64,000 nt of DNA, from assembly GCA_029783825.1 (NCBI GenBank), contig JAREIK010001328.1, forward strand, positions 171,765-235,764. Reading direction: 5' to 3'. The stretch is from Sapria himalayana. Lineage: Eukaryota; Streptophyta; Magnoliopsida; Malpighiales; Rafflesiaceae. Each line of letters begins with the position of its first letter. Position 1 is the first letter of the stretch. Positions 25,887 through 36,345 of the stretch are shown here, piece by piece. Under the pieces are notes generated by a model, which searched no databases, was not told the DNA's origin, and saw nothing but the letters and a program-made list of their open reading frames with translations. The position numbers and the translations under genes were made by a program.

Positions 25887-27983
25887 ATGACAAATACACC
25901 TGACACGTATTTAAATTTGGAAAATGAAAATGTTAGTGTTACAGAGACATCTGCGGCTGCTGAAACTTTGGTTTCTCCAGTCGTCTCAACCCAAAGTTCT
26001 AAAAAACAAAAAACTAGGAGGACTTCTGTAGTTTGGACTCATTTTAAAATCATAACACAAAAAAATGTTAGGGGTGAGGAACTTGAAATGACATAGTGCA
26101 AATATTGTATGAGACTTTTAATATGCAAGAGTTCATGTGGGACTGGGCACCTTAAAGAGGCATGTCGAATTATGCACCAAAAAACATGGACCATTAGATC
26201 CTAGGCAAACCCAACTTGGCACTACATTTTTTGAGACTGGATCGAGTTCAGTCTCAAAGTTTACTCCCTTCGTATACTCTAGCGAGTTGGGTAGGGACGG
26301 CATGGCCAGGCTCATCACATTGATGGGTCTTCCGATCAGATTTTCGGAAGATCCGAGGGTAGTGCGCATCATGCAGACTTATTTTCAGCCTTCCTATCGT
26401 AGGATTCCTAGGTCCACATCTAGGAGTGACATACTAAAGATATATAAGTTAGAAAACAAAAAATTATTAAGGAATTTATGGCATATAGTGGAGTGGTGTC
26501 CGTGACGTCCGATATATGGACAAGTCACGATGATTCTTCTTATGCATGTCTCACGAGTCACTATGTAGATTCTAACTTGACAATCAATAAAAAAATTTTA
26601 GGATTCACTGAGATTCTTCATCCTCATGATGGCCCAGCCATTTTTGAGTGTATGATGAAAATATTTAGGGAATATAAAATTCAAAATAAAATTTTTAGTG
26701 TCACTTTCGATAATGCTTCTAATAATGGAGTAGCGATCAATATGTTTTTTAGGAATATTAGAGACACACCATTAGGAGAGATCTTTCATGTCAGATGCAT
26801 GTGTCATGTGATTAACCTGATAGTTCAAGCGGGTATGAAGGTGTGTTCCCCCGCGTTGGAAAATATACGCAATGCACTCAAGTATATTCGCACTCCTCGC
26901 AGACAACAAGAGTTTGGTACTCTCTGTTTGTCTGCGAATCTTAAGAAGAAGAAATTCCAATCGGATGTGAGACATCGTTGGAATTACACATACCTAATAT
27001 TGGAATCATGTGTTGGATACGAACACGTGATATCCGACTACGTCAATAGTAAGAGTGACGAACTTATTATTGACGACGCTGACTGGGCTTCAGGAATTTC
27101 ATTTATGAAATTCCTGAAGATATTTTATGACACGACGAACATGTGTTCGTCGGTTTATACGCCCACTACTTGCATTGCACTCCGGTGCATATGCAACATT
27201 AGTAGCATGTTTAGGAAGTATCGAGCTGACCCGAAGCTTAGCCAAATGGTTGCAGAGATGGAGACCAAGTACTTGAAGTACTGGTCTACCGTTCCATCTC
27301 TTTATTGCCTCGCTGCATGCATGGACCCTAGGGCTAAGGTGGAAGGGGTAGAAAACACCCTCACTTTCATTTCCTCGTGCATGAACCTGGAAGAGCCACC
27401 TGAAGGGTTCATTTACGAGAAGTTGACTGACCTGTTCATATACTACGATACTAGGTATGGTGGTGGTGGTGGTGAGACTGTGATTACGGACATTGATACC
27501 TTGTTCGGAGATGATGATTATTCCATTCAGCTAGCGAGGGGGAAACGTAGGGGTGGACCATCACATAGGAGCGAGCTGTCTCGGTACTTAGATACCGATT
27601 ACTGCTCAATCCTATCACATTCTGATACTAAGAATCTTGATTTATTACAGTGGTGGAAATCATATGACTCCACCGATCTACTGACTCCTCCAGTGTCGAG
27701 CGTAGCATCGGAGTCTGCTTTTTCTGTTGCAGTGAACGTGATTTCGGATAGGAGTTCGAGATTACGTCGAGATATGGTTGAGGCCTTGGCATGTTTGAAG
27801 GATTGGGAGAAATCGAGGTTTAGCATCCATGATCATGCTGGAGCTGGGACTGGGACAGACACTGCAGTCACATCCACATCCATTACGATGGCGGAGGAGC
27901 TGATTGCCGATGATGATGATCCATATGATACTGATCTTGATGTTGTGGCTGTTGATTCTCATGATATGCCGCTTGATGATTGA
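25887..27983 (+). pseudogene. hAT (Ac-like) transposase, lightly broken
   Basis: A BED-type zinc finger opens the protein (W-THF near 26035, C-KYC at 26097-26108, HLK-RH...C at about 26148-26190). A stop lies in the finger at 26094 and a frame change in it near 26152. A second frame change near 26470 leads into a 501-codon open stretch (26478-27983). This holds the RNase H-like core: SVTSDIWTSHDD (first catalytic Asp), VTFDNASNN (second Asp), HVRCMCHVINLIVQ, RHRWNYTYLIL, and the C-terminal dimerisation region LLQWWKSYDSTDLLTPPVSS then VASESAFS, with DRSSRLRRDMVEALACLKDW. Between WWK and VASESAFS about 15 residues usual in hAT proteins are missing. The acidic tail after 27820 is low complexity. 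hAT transposases cut and paste by hairpin formation and leave 8-bp duplications. A weaker relative lies at 56640-57015. Confidence 0.9.
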
Positions 27984-28410
27984 TGCTGATCTGCTGTTTT
28001 TTTTCGATGTTTTTTATTCATTGTATTTATACACTTTGTTTGTGCGTTGTGTTGAAACTTATACTTGTTTTGTTCGGACCATCAGTTTCAAATGCATGAT
28101 TGGTAATTTTTCATTTGTGTAGTTTAATTTTTTTTAATTTTAATTTTTACTAACATAATGTATTCATTTATTTTTTTTACGATTTAAATTTTATTTTAAA
28201 AATTAATAACTTTAATATATAATTAATAAATATAATAAAAGCTAAACTAATTTGAATTTGATAAAAAAATACTTTTCTAAAATTTGTTTTTTTTATTTAA
28301 TTTTAATTTTTAACATTTTTTAAAAAAATTATATTTAATAATTAATACACTACACTTAACCTTAAGCAATAAAATTTACAATATATAAATTTTTTTAAAA
28401 AAAAACAAAA
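27984..28410 (+). other. AT-rich 3' region of the hAT element
   Basis: No gene is visible. T-rich and A-rich tracts follow the transposase stop codon and precede the GC-rich 3' subterminal region. Confidence 0.6.
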
Positions 28411-29121
28411 GTCTGCCTGTCCGTGCGGCCTCCGGCCTGCACCTGCCCTTGGCCCTGCCTCTCTTTCACGACTCACTCTCAGTATCAGGACTCGAGCTCG
28501 ACCGCTCGGGTCAGCCTCTGCCCTGGCCTGTATGGCCAGGCCGGGCGAGGCGGACCGTGGCGGGCCCGCTTATATTTAAACCGTGATATTTAGAATAAAT
28601 GACACAAATAATTATGATATTTAGAATAAAAAATATCATGACTCACTCTCACGGCCCGCTTATATTTAAACCGTGCCGAGCCGGGCACGGCACGGTATAG
28701 GAACTACAATTAAAATAAATGACATGGTGTAGCAAATAATTATGATATTTTTTTTAGGTTTCAATTTTTTTTATTATGGTTTTGTTCTTTGCTTTTCTGA
28801 TTAAAAGTATTCAGACATTACCACGGTCCTTCCAATGCATGGGTCTCATATTTATAGATTTCAGCTTTATCAAAAAGAGGGCTAGCATATCTTATCTTTT
28901 TTATTCTAAACACATTTTTTTGCACTCTCTTTATCTCTAAACATAATTGTTGGACATCTTTTGGATTTTTTTGAAGCTGTAAGACAATAAAATTTAATTT
29001 ATGTTTTTTAATGTCTATAATATTTGTTTTTATATATCTGTGAATATGTTTTTGTGTCTTTGAATTTTTTGGGTAGAGTTTTAGCCTATTATAGGTAAGT
29101 AAAAGCCTATTTTCATCAGCG

Positions 29122-29452
29122 GCAATGATGGTAGCAGTGGCAGCAGTAGCGGTGGCGACAGTGGCGGTAGAGGTGGTAATGGGGGTAGTAGCGGCGGCAG
29201 CACCGGTAGTAGTGGTAGAAGTGACGTCATTGGCCATAGTGGCAGCTATGATAGCCGCGGCATCCACGGCTACCGCGGCGGCTACAGGTGTGGTAGAGGC
29301 AGCACCGGCAGCTGTGATAGCATCAGTGGCAGCACCGACAGTGGTAGTGTTAGTAGCGACAGCGGCATCGGCAGCAGCATCGATAGCTATAGTGATAGTG
29401 GCAGCGGCGACAGCAGGAGCGACAGTGGTAGCGGGAGCAGCTGCAACTGCAA
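29122..29452 (+). repeat. GYN trinucleotide tract, module 1
   Basis: Nearly every triplet starts with G and has T or C second (GTA, GCA, GTG, GCG), with scattered decay to ACA, CCG and GAG. It looks like an old expanded (GYR)n array, not a protein-coding exon, because both strands are open. Confidence 0.85.
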
Positions 29453-29532
29453 CAAATGTGGTATACACTTACGTATATAGTCAGCATGTACGTACATATA
29501 ATACTATTTTATTCTATGTACATATATACTGA

Positions 29533-29533
<1 letters not shown>

Positions 29534-29596
<63 letters not shown>
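29534..29596 (+). repeat. (TA)n microsatellite flanked by CTGAGTATA/TACTCAGTATA
   Basis: About 30 TA dinucleotides lie between TACTGAG (29527-29533) and TACTCAG (29597-29603), so the arms and the repeat together form a long perfect palindrome. Confidence 0.93.
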
Positions 29597-29600
<4 letters not shown>

Positions 29601-30129
29601 TCAGTATATATGTACACATAATACTGCAGTTTATATGTACATATACTATATTATTATATGTACGAGTGAAATGCTAGTATATATGTATATATTTACTATA
29701 GAAATATATATTTTCAAAACATAGTTATTTATTTATTTATTTTGATTTGATTTGGTGGTTTAAATTCCATATAGATATGGTACCGCATTGTTTCCCATAC
29801 AAAGCTTGTATAAGTGAAGACATATTTCAACAAACATGATGCACCATGATTCGGACATCATTTTCGCAGCGGAAAGTTGATGATCAGAGGAGCATAGGAA
29901 GAGAAAGCAACGTCAATGCATTGATAGATTATACTTTATGCAAAGTTGTTGGATACATTGATTAATAAGATGTAATGTATTTTTTGTTATTTTTTTGTTT
30001 TAGTTATTTAAAATATTGTATTAGTAGAAGTTAATAAATGAATTTTTTTATTTAATTTAAAAGTTTCATTTATAGTTTATGTTTTTATAAAATTTAATTT
30101 AAAAATATTAAATTATTTAATTAAAATTT

Positions 30130-31250
30130 TGTTTAAACTGTATGACAATCAACTTTAATTTGTGTTTTTTCATGTCTATATTAACTTTTTATATATATGT
30201 ATATATATATATATGTGAATATGTTTGTGTGTCTATGAATTTTTTGGGTTGAATTTTAGCCTATTATAGGTATGTAAAATCCCATTATCAGTAGTGGTAG
30301 CTGTGGCACCGGCGGTAGCACCGGGGGTGGCAGTGGTGGTGATGGCAGGGGTGGCAGGGGCATCAGAAGCAGTAGCGGCGTCAGTTGTAGTGGCGGCATC
30401 GGCAGCGGCAGTGGCGATAGCAGTGGCAGCAGTGGTAGTAGCGGTAGCGGCGGAGGCAGCAGAGGCAGCATCGGCATTGGCGATAGTAGTGACTGTAGTA
30501 GCAGCAATGGCAGCGGAGGCAGCACCGACAGTAGCCACAGCAGCGGTAGCACCGGTAGTAGTAGCAGCACCGGCAGCAGCCACAGCGGCGGCAACAGCGG
30601 CGGCAAGGGCGGTAGCGATAGTGGGTGCAGTAGGAACAGCAACAAATGTGATATATATGTATGTATATAGTCAGTATATACGTACATATAATTCTGCATT
30701 ATTTTATGTACATTTATACTGAGTATATATTTACTCAGTATATATGTACGCATAATACTACATTTTATAAGTACAAATACTGTAATAATATATGTACGAG
30801 TGAAATGCTAGTATATATGTACATTTTTGCTGTAGTAATATATATTTATCAAAACATAGTTTTATTTTAATTTATTTTGATTTTATTTGGTTGTTTAAAT
30901 TTCTTACAGATGTGGTACCGCATTGTTTCCCTTACGAAGCTAGTATAAGCAGATAGATTTTTCTATAGACATGAAGCACCGTTACTCGGACAACATTTTC
31001 ACAACAGAAAGTTGGTGATCGGAGGAGCAGAGGAAGATAAAGCAACGTCAATGCATTGATAGATTATACTTTATGCATAGTCGGTAGAAACATTGATAAC
31101 TAAGATGTAATATAATTTTTTTTAGTGATTTAAAATATTGTATTAGAATATGTTGTTAAATGAAATTTTTTGTTTAATTTAAAATATGCATTTATAGTTT
31201 ATGTTTATTAAATTTAATATAAAAATATTAAATTATTTAATTAAAATTTA
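30130..31250 (+). repeat. CACTA internal module 2 (~1.1 kb), with triplet-rich core
   Basis: This has the same order of parts as the module at 28975. Donor-like AG|GTATGT lies at 30270 and GYN triplets at about 30290-30640. Acceptor-like TTTCTTACAG ends at 30909, followed by ATGTGGTACCGCATTGTTTC and the conserved 180-bp segment. Sequence divergence from module 1 is moderate, so the tandem amplification is not recent. Confidence 0.88.
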
Positions 31251-32585
31251 GTCTAAGCAGTATGACAATAAACTAAAATTTGTATTTGTTCATTTCTATA
31301 ATAACTATTTTTATATATCTGTGAAAATGTTTGTGTGTCTCCGAATTTTTTGGGTAGAGTTTTAGACTTTTATAGGTATGTAAAAATGTATTATCAGCAG
31401 TAGTATCAGCGATAGTGGGCAGCGGCGGAAGTGGTGGCATCGGCAGTAGTGAGGGCTATGGCGGCAGCAATGGTGGTGGTAGCAGTGGGAGTGTATGTAG
31501 TGGCAGCATTGAAGGTAGTGGTAGTGGCTAACCGGAAGTAGCGGCAGCAGCGGCAGGAGAGCGGGAGCTGCTAGAGTGGCTGCATCGGAGGCAGCAACTA
31601 CGGCTGCACCAAAAGCAGTGGTGGTAGTGGTGGTTGCAGTGGTAGCACCCTAAGTAGTGGTAGGACCGGAAGCAATGGCAGAAGCGGCAGTGCGGAGGTA
31701 GCAGTGGCGCCAACGATGGCAGCAACAGCTGCAGAATCACTGGCAGCAAGGACAGCGAGGGCAGTGGCTACAGTCACAATGGTAGTGGCAACAACAGCAT
31801 TGGCAGAATTGCCAGTAGCGGTAGCAGCGGCAGTGACAATAGTAGCAATGGTATTGGCAGCGATAGTGGCAAAGACAATAGCAGAAGGAGCGGCAACGAT
31901 AATGGAAATGGAAGCAGCAGCAAGAGCAGTAGTAGGAGCAGCAGCAAAAGCACCAAATGAGGTATATATGTATGAATAAATTTAGTATATACGTACATAT
32001 AATACTGTAGTATTTTATGTACATATATACTGAGTATATTTGTACTCAGTTTATATGTAAACATAATACTGTTATTTTTATGTACATATACTGTAGTAAT
32101 ATATGTACAAGTGAAATGCTAGTATATATTTACATACATACTATAAGATTATATATGTATCAAAACATGACTTTTTTTAATTTGACTGAGTAGTTTAAAT
32201 TTCTTACAGATATGATACCACATTGTTCCTCATACAAAACTTTTATAAGTGATAAAATTTTTCACTGGACATTACGTGTCGTGACTCGGATAGCTTTGTC
32301 ACAGTAGAAAAATGCTGATCGGAGGAGCAGAGGAAGAGAAAAAAACATCAATAAATGAATATATTTTATTTTATGCACTATCGGTAGATACATTGATGAA
32401 TAAGATGAAATAAAAGTTTTTTATTTTTTTGTTTCAATTATATAAAATATTGAATTCGAATATGATATTAAATGGTTTTATTCTTTGTTTATTATAAATT
32501 ATTTATAGTTTCAATTTTTATTCAATTTGATATAAAAATATTAAATTATTTATTTAAAAAATTTTAAAATAAATTATATTCTGAA
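31251..32585 (+). repeat. CACTA internal module 3 (~1.2 kb), with triplet-rich core
   Basis: Third copy. Donor-like AG|GTATGT lies at 31376 and a longer triplet tract at about 31395-31960, partly AGCAGC/GGCAGC. Acceptor-like TTTCTTACAG ends at 32209, followed by ATATGATACCACATTGTTCC. It ends where the 3' subterminal repeats begin. Confidence 0.85.
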
Positions 32586-33041
32586 ATTATTTTTGAAATT
32601 AAAATAGCTAGGGAAAAACCACTAGCTAAATTAGTAAGGGAAAAATACCTTGCTAATTTAGCTAGGGAATTTCCCTAGCTAATTTAAAAAGGGAAATATT
32701 AAAATTAGCGATGGATTTTCCATCCTTAAATTTATTAAGCTAGTGACTATATCTGTCACTAAATTTTAAAGGTCAGCACTTTAGCTAGGGAATCATCCGT
32801 TGTTATTTTTGTTTAGCGAAGGAATATATCATTTATCTTGCTAATTTAGCTAGGAATTTTGTCTTTTTTAGCAAAGGATTTTTCAGTCGCTAACTTTATA
32901 GCTAGGGACACTTTTTGTCGCTAAAATTTAGTAAGAAGCACTTTAGATAGGGAACTGATCCATCGGTAATCAATCGTTATATCCTGTTTAGCGACGAAAT
33001 TTGCCCATTTTGCTAGGGAATTATCTCTAGCTATATGAGAT
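32586..33041 (+). repeat. 3' subterminal repeat cluster of inner CACTA
   Basis: Repeated AGCTAGGGAA, TTAGCGAnGGA and CCCTAGCTAA motifs in both orientations occupy the last 450 bp. They mirror the cluster at 10395-11490 and end at the 13-bp inverted repeat. Confidence 0.9.
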
Positions 33042-33054
33042 TTTTCTTGTAGTG
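33042..33054 (+). repeat. 3' terminal inverted repeat of inner CACTA
   Basis: TTTTCTTGTAGTG is the exact complement of 10382-10394. TTT follows at 33055-33057, matching the TTT before the 5' end. Confidence 0.95.
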
Positions 33055-34787
33055 TTTTTTGTCCATACTAAAATTTATATGAATTAAACAATTGAATAAG
33101 ATCATTACTATTAACTTATAATATTATATTTTTATTAAAATAATAAATATAACTTTTTTTATTGAACTTTTCACATTCAGTACATTTTGGAATTTTATAA
33201 ATTATAATTGTATATCAAATAATATCAAATTTGATGCCATAATAATTATTTCATATTATATTCATAGAAAATAAATTTAATTCTTAAAATTTTATAACCA
33301 TTATATATATATATATTAATGAAATATTTTATTATAATATTATATTTTTTTTATAAAATAATATCATTTACAGTTAATTAAAAATCTATTTCTTTTTTTT
33401 ATTTAAATTATTTATTTTTAATAAATTTTGTTTACTTTTATATTTTTGTTTTTTTTTCTATATAAATACATGCATTTTTTTATTTATAGTTTCTGTGAAA
33501 TATAAAAATGCTAAGACATACAAGCACATAAACAATTTTATCTATCTTTGTGAAGAGGAAGAGAGGAGAAGTGAATTGGGACTACGGGAGCATGTGTAAC
33601 TCATAATTCTACCTAATCTTGTTACCAAGTAAGATTAACAATGCTCTTCTCCTTCAGAATATGAATTATATTTCTTTCTTTCTCACAATTTGATTTCCGC
33701 TGGTGAAGTTTGGTTGGTACAGATTAATCAGTTTATTTTTTTTTTCTTTTTTCCCCAATTTTTATTCTTCTTTCTTCTATTTACACATCACTTATTTGAT
33801 TTTGACTCTCCACCATGAGTGAAACAACATATGGTTAGTGTAAACTTTGTTCTTCTAATGATTACTTTTTTAGGGTTTTATGGATTTAAAATACAAAATG
33901 TATGCTTATTGTTTTCTGCTTCTATAATTTAAGAAAAAAAAGTATGTTTATTGTTTTCTACTTCTGTAACTTAAGAAAAGAAACTCCATGAGATATCAAA
34001 ATAGATTCTCATGTTCAAAACAAAGTAACCCAAGTTCATCAACAAATTCTCATGTATCTATTTCACTTGTATATCGTTACGATATAGGTTGCCAGTGTAT
34101 AATCTATCATTAACTAATAATCTAGTTTTTTTTTCACAATAAATCATTGTTTTTTTTTCGAAAGATTATCATGTGGGTCATCTGGTTTGACATTCAAGTT
34201 TATGTTAGAAGAATATGAGTATTTCTTAAAAACTCATCTTCTTTGATTTGGATCTTAGAATTGGATTTAGTGTTGTTGGTATCAGATCTGCATTATCTTT
34301 TATTTCTCAGCTGATCACTATTATATTTTTTATTGAATTTTGTTTCTAATTTGGAATTTAAATTCTACAAATTCAGCTATTTTTTTCCTTAATCTCGGTT
34401 GGACCCATGATTCTATGCATGTTGTTTTAGAGTTGCACCGTAATATTAAAATTTTAATTTGATCATCTGTTTTCAATTTTTTTATTTTTTCATTTTCTAG
34501 GATATGCACCGCAAGCTTAATATTCTTATTTTCTATAATTATATATGAATATAAAGAAACATATTGAATTAAGAGCAAGTACAAACAATTGAGGAATATG
34601 AATGCAAATACACCTATAGACTATGTTGTGCTCCAACTATCACCTAAATCATCATGGTCAGATTTTTTATCTATAATGATGTAATATTTTTTACATGTGC
34701 ATATATAATCTTTCTTTGTCTCTCTTTATCTCTCTCTCTCTCTAGCTATATATGTATGTATGTGTTACTTGATTTTTTGTTCGTTGT
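33055..34787 (+). other. Outer CACTA sequence right of the insertion
   Basis: GTCCATACTAAAATTTATAT and the following AAACAATTGAATAA match the inner element at about 12108-12145, so this is the continuation of the outer element after the insertion. From about 33540 (GAAGAGGAAGAGAGGAGAAG) the sequence becomes less AT-rich and may be a decayed leader and intron in front of the captured exons at 34790. No confident coding exon was found here. Confidence 0.6.
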
Positions 34788-34789
34788 AG

Positions 34790-35260
34790 GTGTTCTTTGT
34801 TCGTCACTAGCAATGGAAAGATAGAGAAGCTTGGTACTGGTCTCTTAAAGTCATTTGTGAGTCAGCTAAAAGTCACAGAATCACTGACAGGTCTCGCAGG
34901 CTCTTCAATCAAGATCAAAGTGGATCAATTCCATGATCATGAAACTTACTTTACCAAAGTAACTCTCAAAAGATTACAAACAATACCCGCCAATTATTTT
35001 TCTAACCAAAGTTGATTGCTACTTTTTGTTTTGAAGGTTCATGTAGGTTGTCAATGCACCTAAAGTTTTGGAAACTATTTATGTATTAGATGAGGAGATG
35101 TCCCAGTTGGAAGCAACCCGGAGAATTTACTCTTAGGTAGTATTATTATTTTTAAATAAAATCTACTTTTTCTAGAAAAGATGATTCCAAATTTTATTCA
35201 CATGGTAAGTCACATGAAGTTCTTAAATTTGTATTTAGGGAGCTGGAGAACAGTCTTCAG
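34790..35260 (+). pseudogene. Captured exons of a COP1-interacting protein 7-like gene
   Basis: Three exon remnants with plant splice signals lie in order. Exon A starts after TTCGTTGTAG (34780-34789) and reads CSLFVTSNGKIEKLGTGLLK, SFVSQLKVTES, then HETYFTKVTLKRL. Exon B starts after TTTTGAAG (35036) and reads V-V-NAPKVLETIYVLDEEMSQ then LEATRRIYS (35037-35136), with a donor GT at 35137. Exon C is 22 nt (35239-35260, GAGEQSSG) between GTATTTAG and GTACCT. Together they follow the conserved N-terminal region of plant CIP7-like proteins (CELFV..G..EKL..GLL.PF...LK; WFTKGTLERFVRFV; PEVLE....D.EMSQLE..RRIYSQGAGEQ). Stops at 35013 and 35043 and in exon B's last codon, and the missing first exon, make it non-functional. 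Introns are retained, so it was captured as genomic DNA. Confidence 0.75.
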
Positions 35261-35673
35261 GTACCTTTCCTTCACATCTCTCCTCAAAATACACACACGG
35301 TTGTACTCTTCTTTATATTTAAGCTCAACTGATGGATTCAATGCCATTTTTGGTGATAGTCCATCAATATTGACTACTTTGCCTAAATTAGAATTAAAAT
35401 AAATCATGCTTGATGTGATGATACATTTATTCACTCAATAGTAATAAGCATCTAGTTCAAGACAATCAGATATGACCTCTTTGATATATCAATGGTAAGA
35501 TTTGTTGAGATTTATATTTATATACATTTTTCTAACCTTATGTTAGCCCAGAACCTTGTGCATTGAGTACACATACATGTCTACAAAGACCAAGCTCAAC
35601 TGATTGATTAAATGTCATTTTTTATTATAGTTATCAACATAGATTACTTTAATTGAATTGACATTAACATAGA

Positions 35674-35752
35674 TTATATGTGTGTGTGTGTGTGTGTGTG
35701 TGTATTTATATATATAGATATATAGATATATATTTACGTATGTATATAGATA

Positions 35753-35789
<37 letters not shown>

Positions 35790-35832
35790 GTATGTATGTA
35801 TTGTAGGTATATAGATATAGATATAGATATAG

Positions 35833-35870
<38 letters not shown>

Positions 35871-35973
35871 GTATGTATATAGATATATATATATATATAT
35901 ATATATGTATATGTATGTGTGTGTGTGTGTAAACATATATATGTGTAAATAGACATATATATATGTATGTATA

Positions 35974-36016
<43 letters not shown>

Positions 36017-36178
36017 TTATATTTATATTTATATTTATATTTATATTTATATAGACATACATATATATATATATATATATAAATGTATGTATGTATGTAT
36101 ATATGTATGTATGTATGTATATATATGTATATGTATATAGACATGCGTGAGTGCGTGCGTGTGTGTGTGTGTGTGTAT
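35674..36178 (+). repeat. Compound (GT)n/(TA)n/(TATATT)n microsatellite
   Basis: About 500 bp of runs: (TG)n at 35678-35702, (TA)n with TAGATA interruptions, (TATATT)n at 35999-36050, (TATG)n at 36085-36120, and (GT)n at 36143-36175. Frames on the complement (Tyr-Ile repeats) are artefacts. It abuts the 3' end of the SINE candidate. Confidence 0.93.
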
Positions 36179-36345
36179 AATTGGGTAGTATCTAACCCAA
36201 GGCAATCTACCCAAACAACAAGAGGAATGAATTCTTTACCAAACAAATGATGTTATTGATAGCTAATTAGGAATTAGGATTGAACTCGTAATCTTCAAGT
36301 AGATGTGAATTCAATACACTACCAATCGAACCACTATGCCATTAT
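36176..36345 (-). mobile_element. tRNA-derived SINE candidate
   Basis: On the - strand the 5' head reads TGGCATAGTGG (36341-36331), a good tRNA A-box match. After about 45 nt comes GAGTTCAATCC (36287-36277), close to the B-box GGTTCGANTCC. Spacing and order fit an internal RNA polymerase III promoter. A body of about 100 nt (GGTAAAGAATTCATTCCTCT and beyond) ends at ATACTACCCAATTATACACA, running into the (AC)n microsatellite. I found no clear target duplication. It could also be a decayed tRNA pseudogene, but the extra 100-nt body favours a SINE. Confidence 0.55.

Larger units (their letters stand above)
25184..28720 (+). mobile_element. hAT element inserted in Tnp2; 3' end rearranged
   Basis: The 5' end TAGAGGTGTCAAATGGGCCG starts exactly where Tnp2 homology stops. 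It is followed by a GC-rich self-complementary subterminal region (25190-25300, CCGGGC and GGCACG repeats), a 5' leader with CTCTCTCTC tracts, and an hAT transposase coding region (25887-27983). The 3' subterminal region (about 28410-28700) again has CCGTGCCG/CGGGCACGG and a duplicated CCCGCTTATATTTAAACCGT segment at 28566 and 28654. The complementary 3' terminus (TTTGACACCTCTA) is missing, as is a second copy of the preceding 8 bp TAGATGCG. The right end is therefore deleted or rearranged and 28720 is approximate. Confidence 0.85.
28975..30125 (+). repeat. CACTA internal module 1 (~1.1 kb), with triplet-rich core
   Basis: The order is: GACAATAAAATTTAATTTATG; a leader ending TTTTGGGTAGAGTTTTAGCC then TATTATAG|GTAAGT (donor-like at 29095); about 330 bp of GYN triplets (29122-29452); a TATAC/GTACATA tract; CCATATAG (acceptor-like, 29773-29774); ATGGTACCGCATTGTTTCCC and about 180 bp of conserved sequence with GCAACGTCAATGCATTGATA; then AT-rich spacer. 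The upstream part of the module (GCACTCTCTTTATCTCTAAA near 28922) matches 16165-16190. Open frames in the triplets (Ala/Val-rich) exist on both strands and are artefacts. Confidence 0.88.
10382..33054 (+). mobile_element. Inner CACTA (En/Spm) transposon, complete ends, 22.7 kb
   Basis: The element starts with CACTACAAGAAAA (10382-10394) and ends with the exact complement TTTTCTTGTAGTG (33042-33054). The 3 bp outside each end are TTT and TTT, the 3-bp target duplication expected for CACTA elements. Both ends carry dense subterminal repeats. Inside, in order, are AT-rich sequence, an 80-bp tandem repeat, a 9-bp repeat, a 3.85-kb tandem duplication with Transposase_24 (-) and Tnp2 N-terminus (+) relics, the rest of Tnp2, an hAT element, and three ~1.1-kb modules. 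Canonical CACTA elements carry Tnp2 and Transposase_24 genes. Here both are broken by stops, so it could move only with transposase supplied from elsewhere. Confidence 0.95.

Noticed and set aside
28818..29532. Ala/Val/Thr-rich open frames on both strands in the triplet tracts, resembling silk-like or mucin-like proteins
   Set aside because: Both strands are open over the same GYN triplets and the frames run into AT repeat on either side. The pattern is explained by the triplet tract.
35210..35434. 74-codon - strand open frame across the CIP7-like fragment
   Set aside because: It is the shadow of the captured exons on the + strand. The homology and splice sites are on the + strand.
36277..36341. 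tRNA gene on the - strand
   Set aside because: A- and B-box-like motifs are present, but no acceptor stem or anticodon arm can be folded and the element extends 100 bp beyond. A SINE head fits better.
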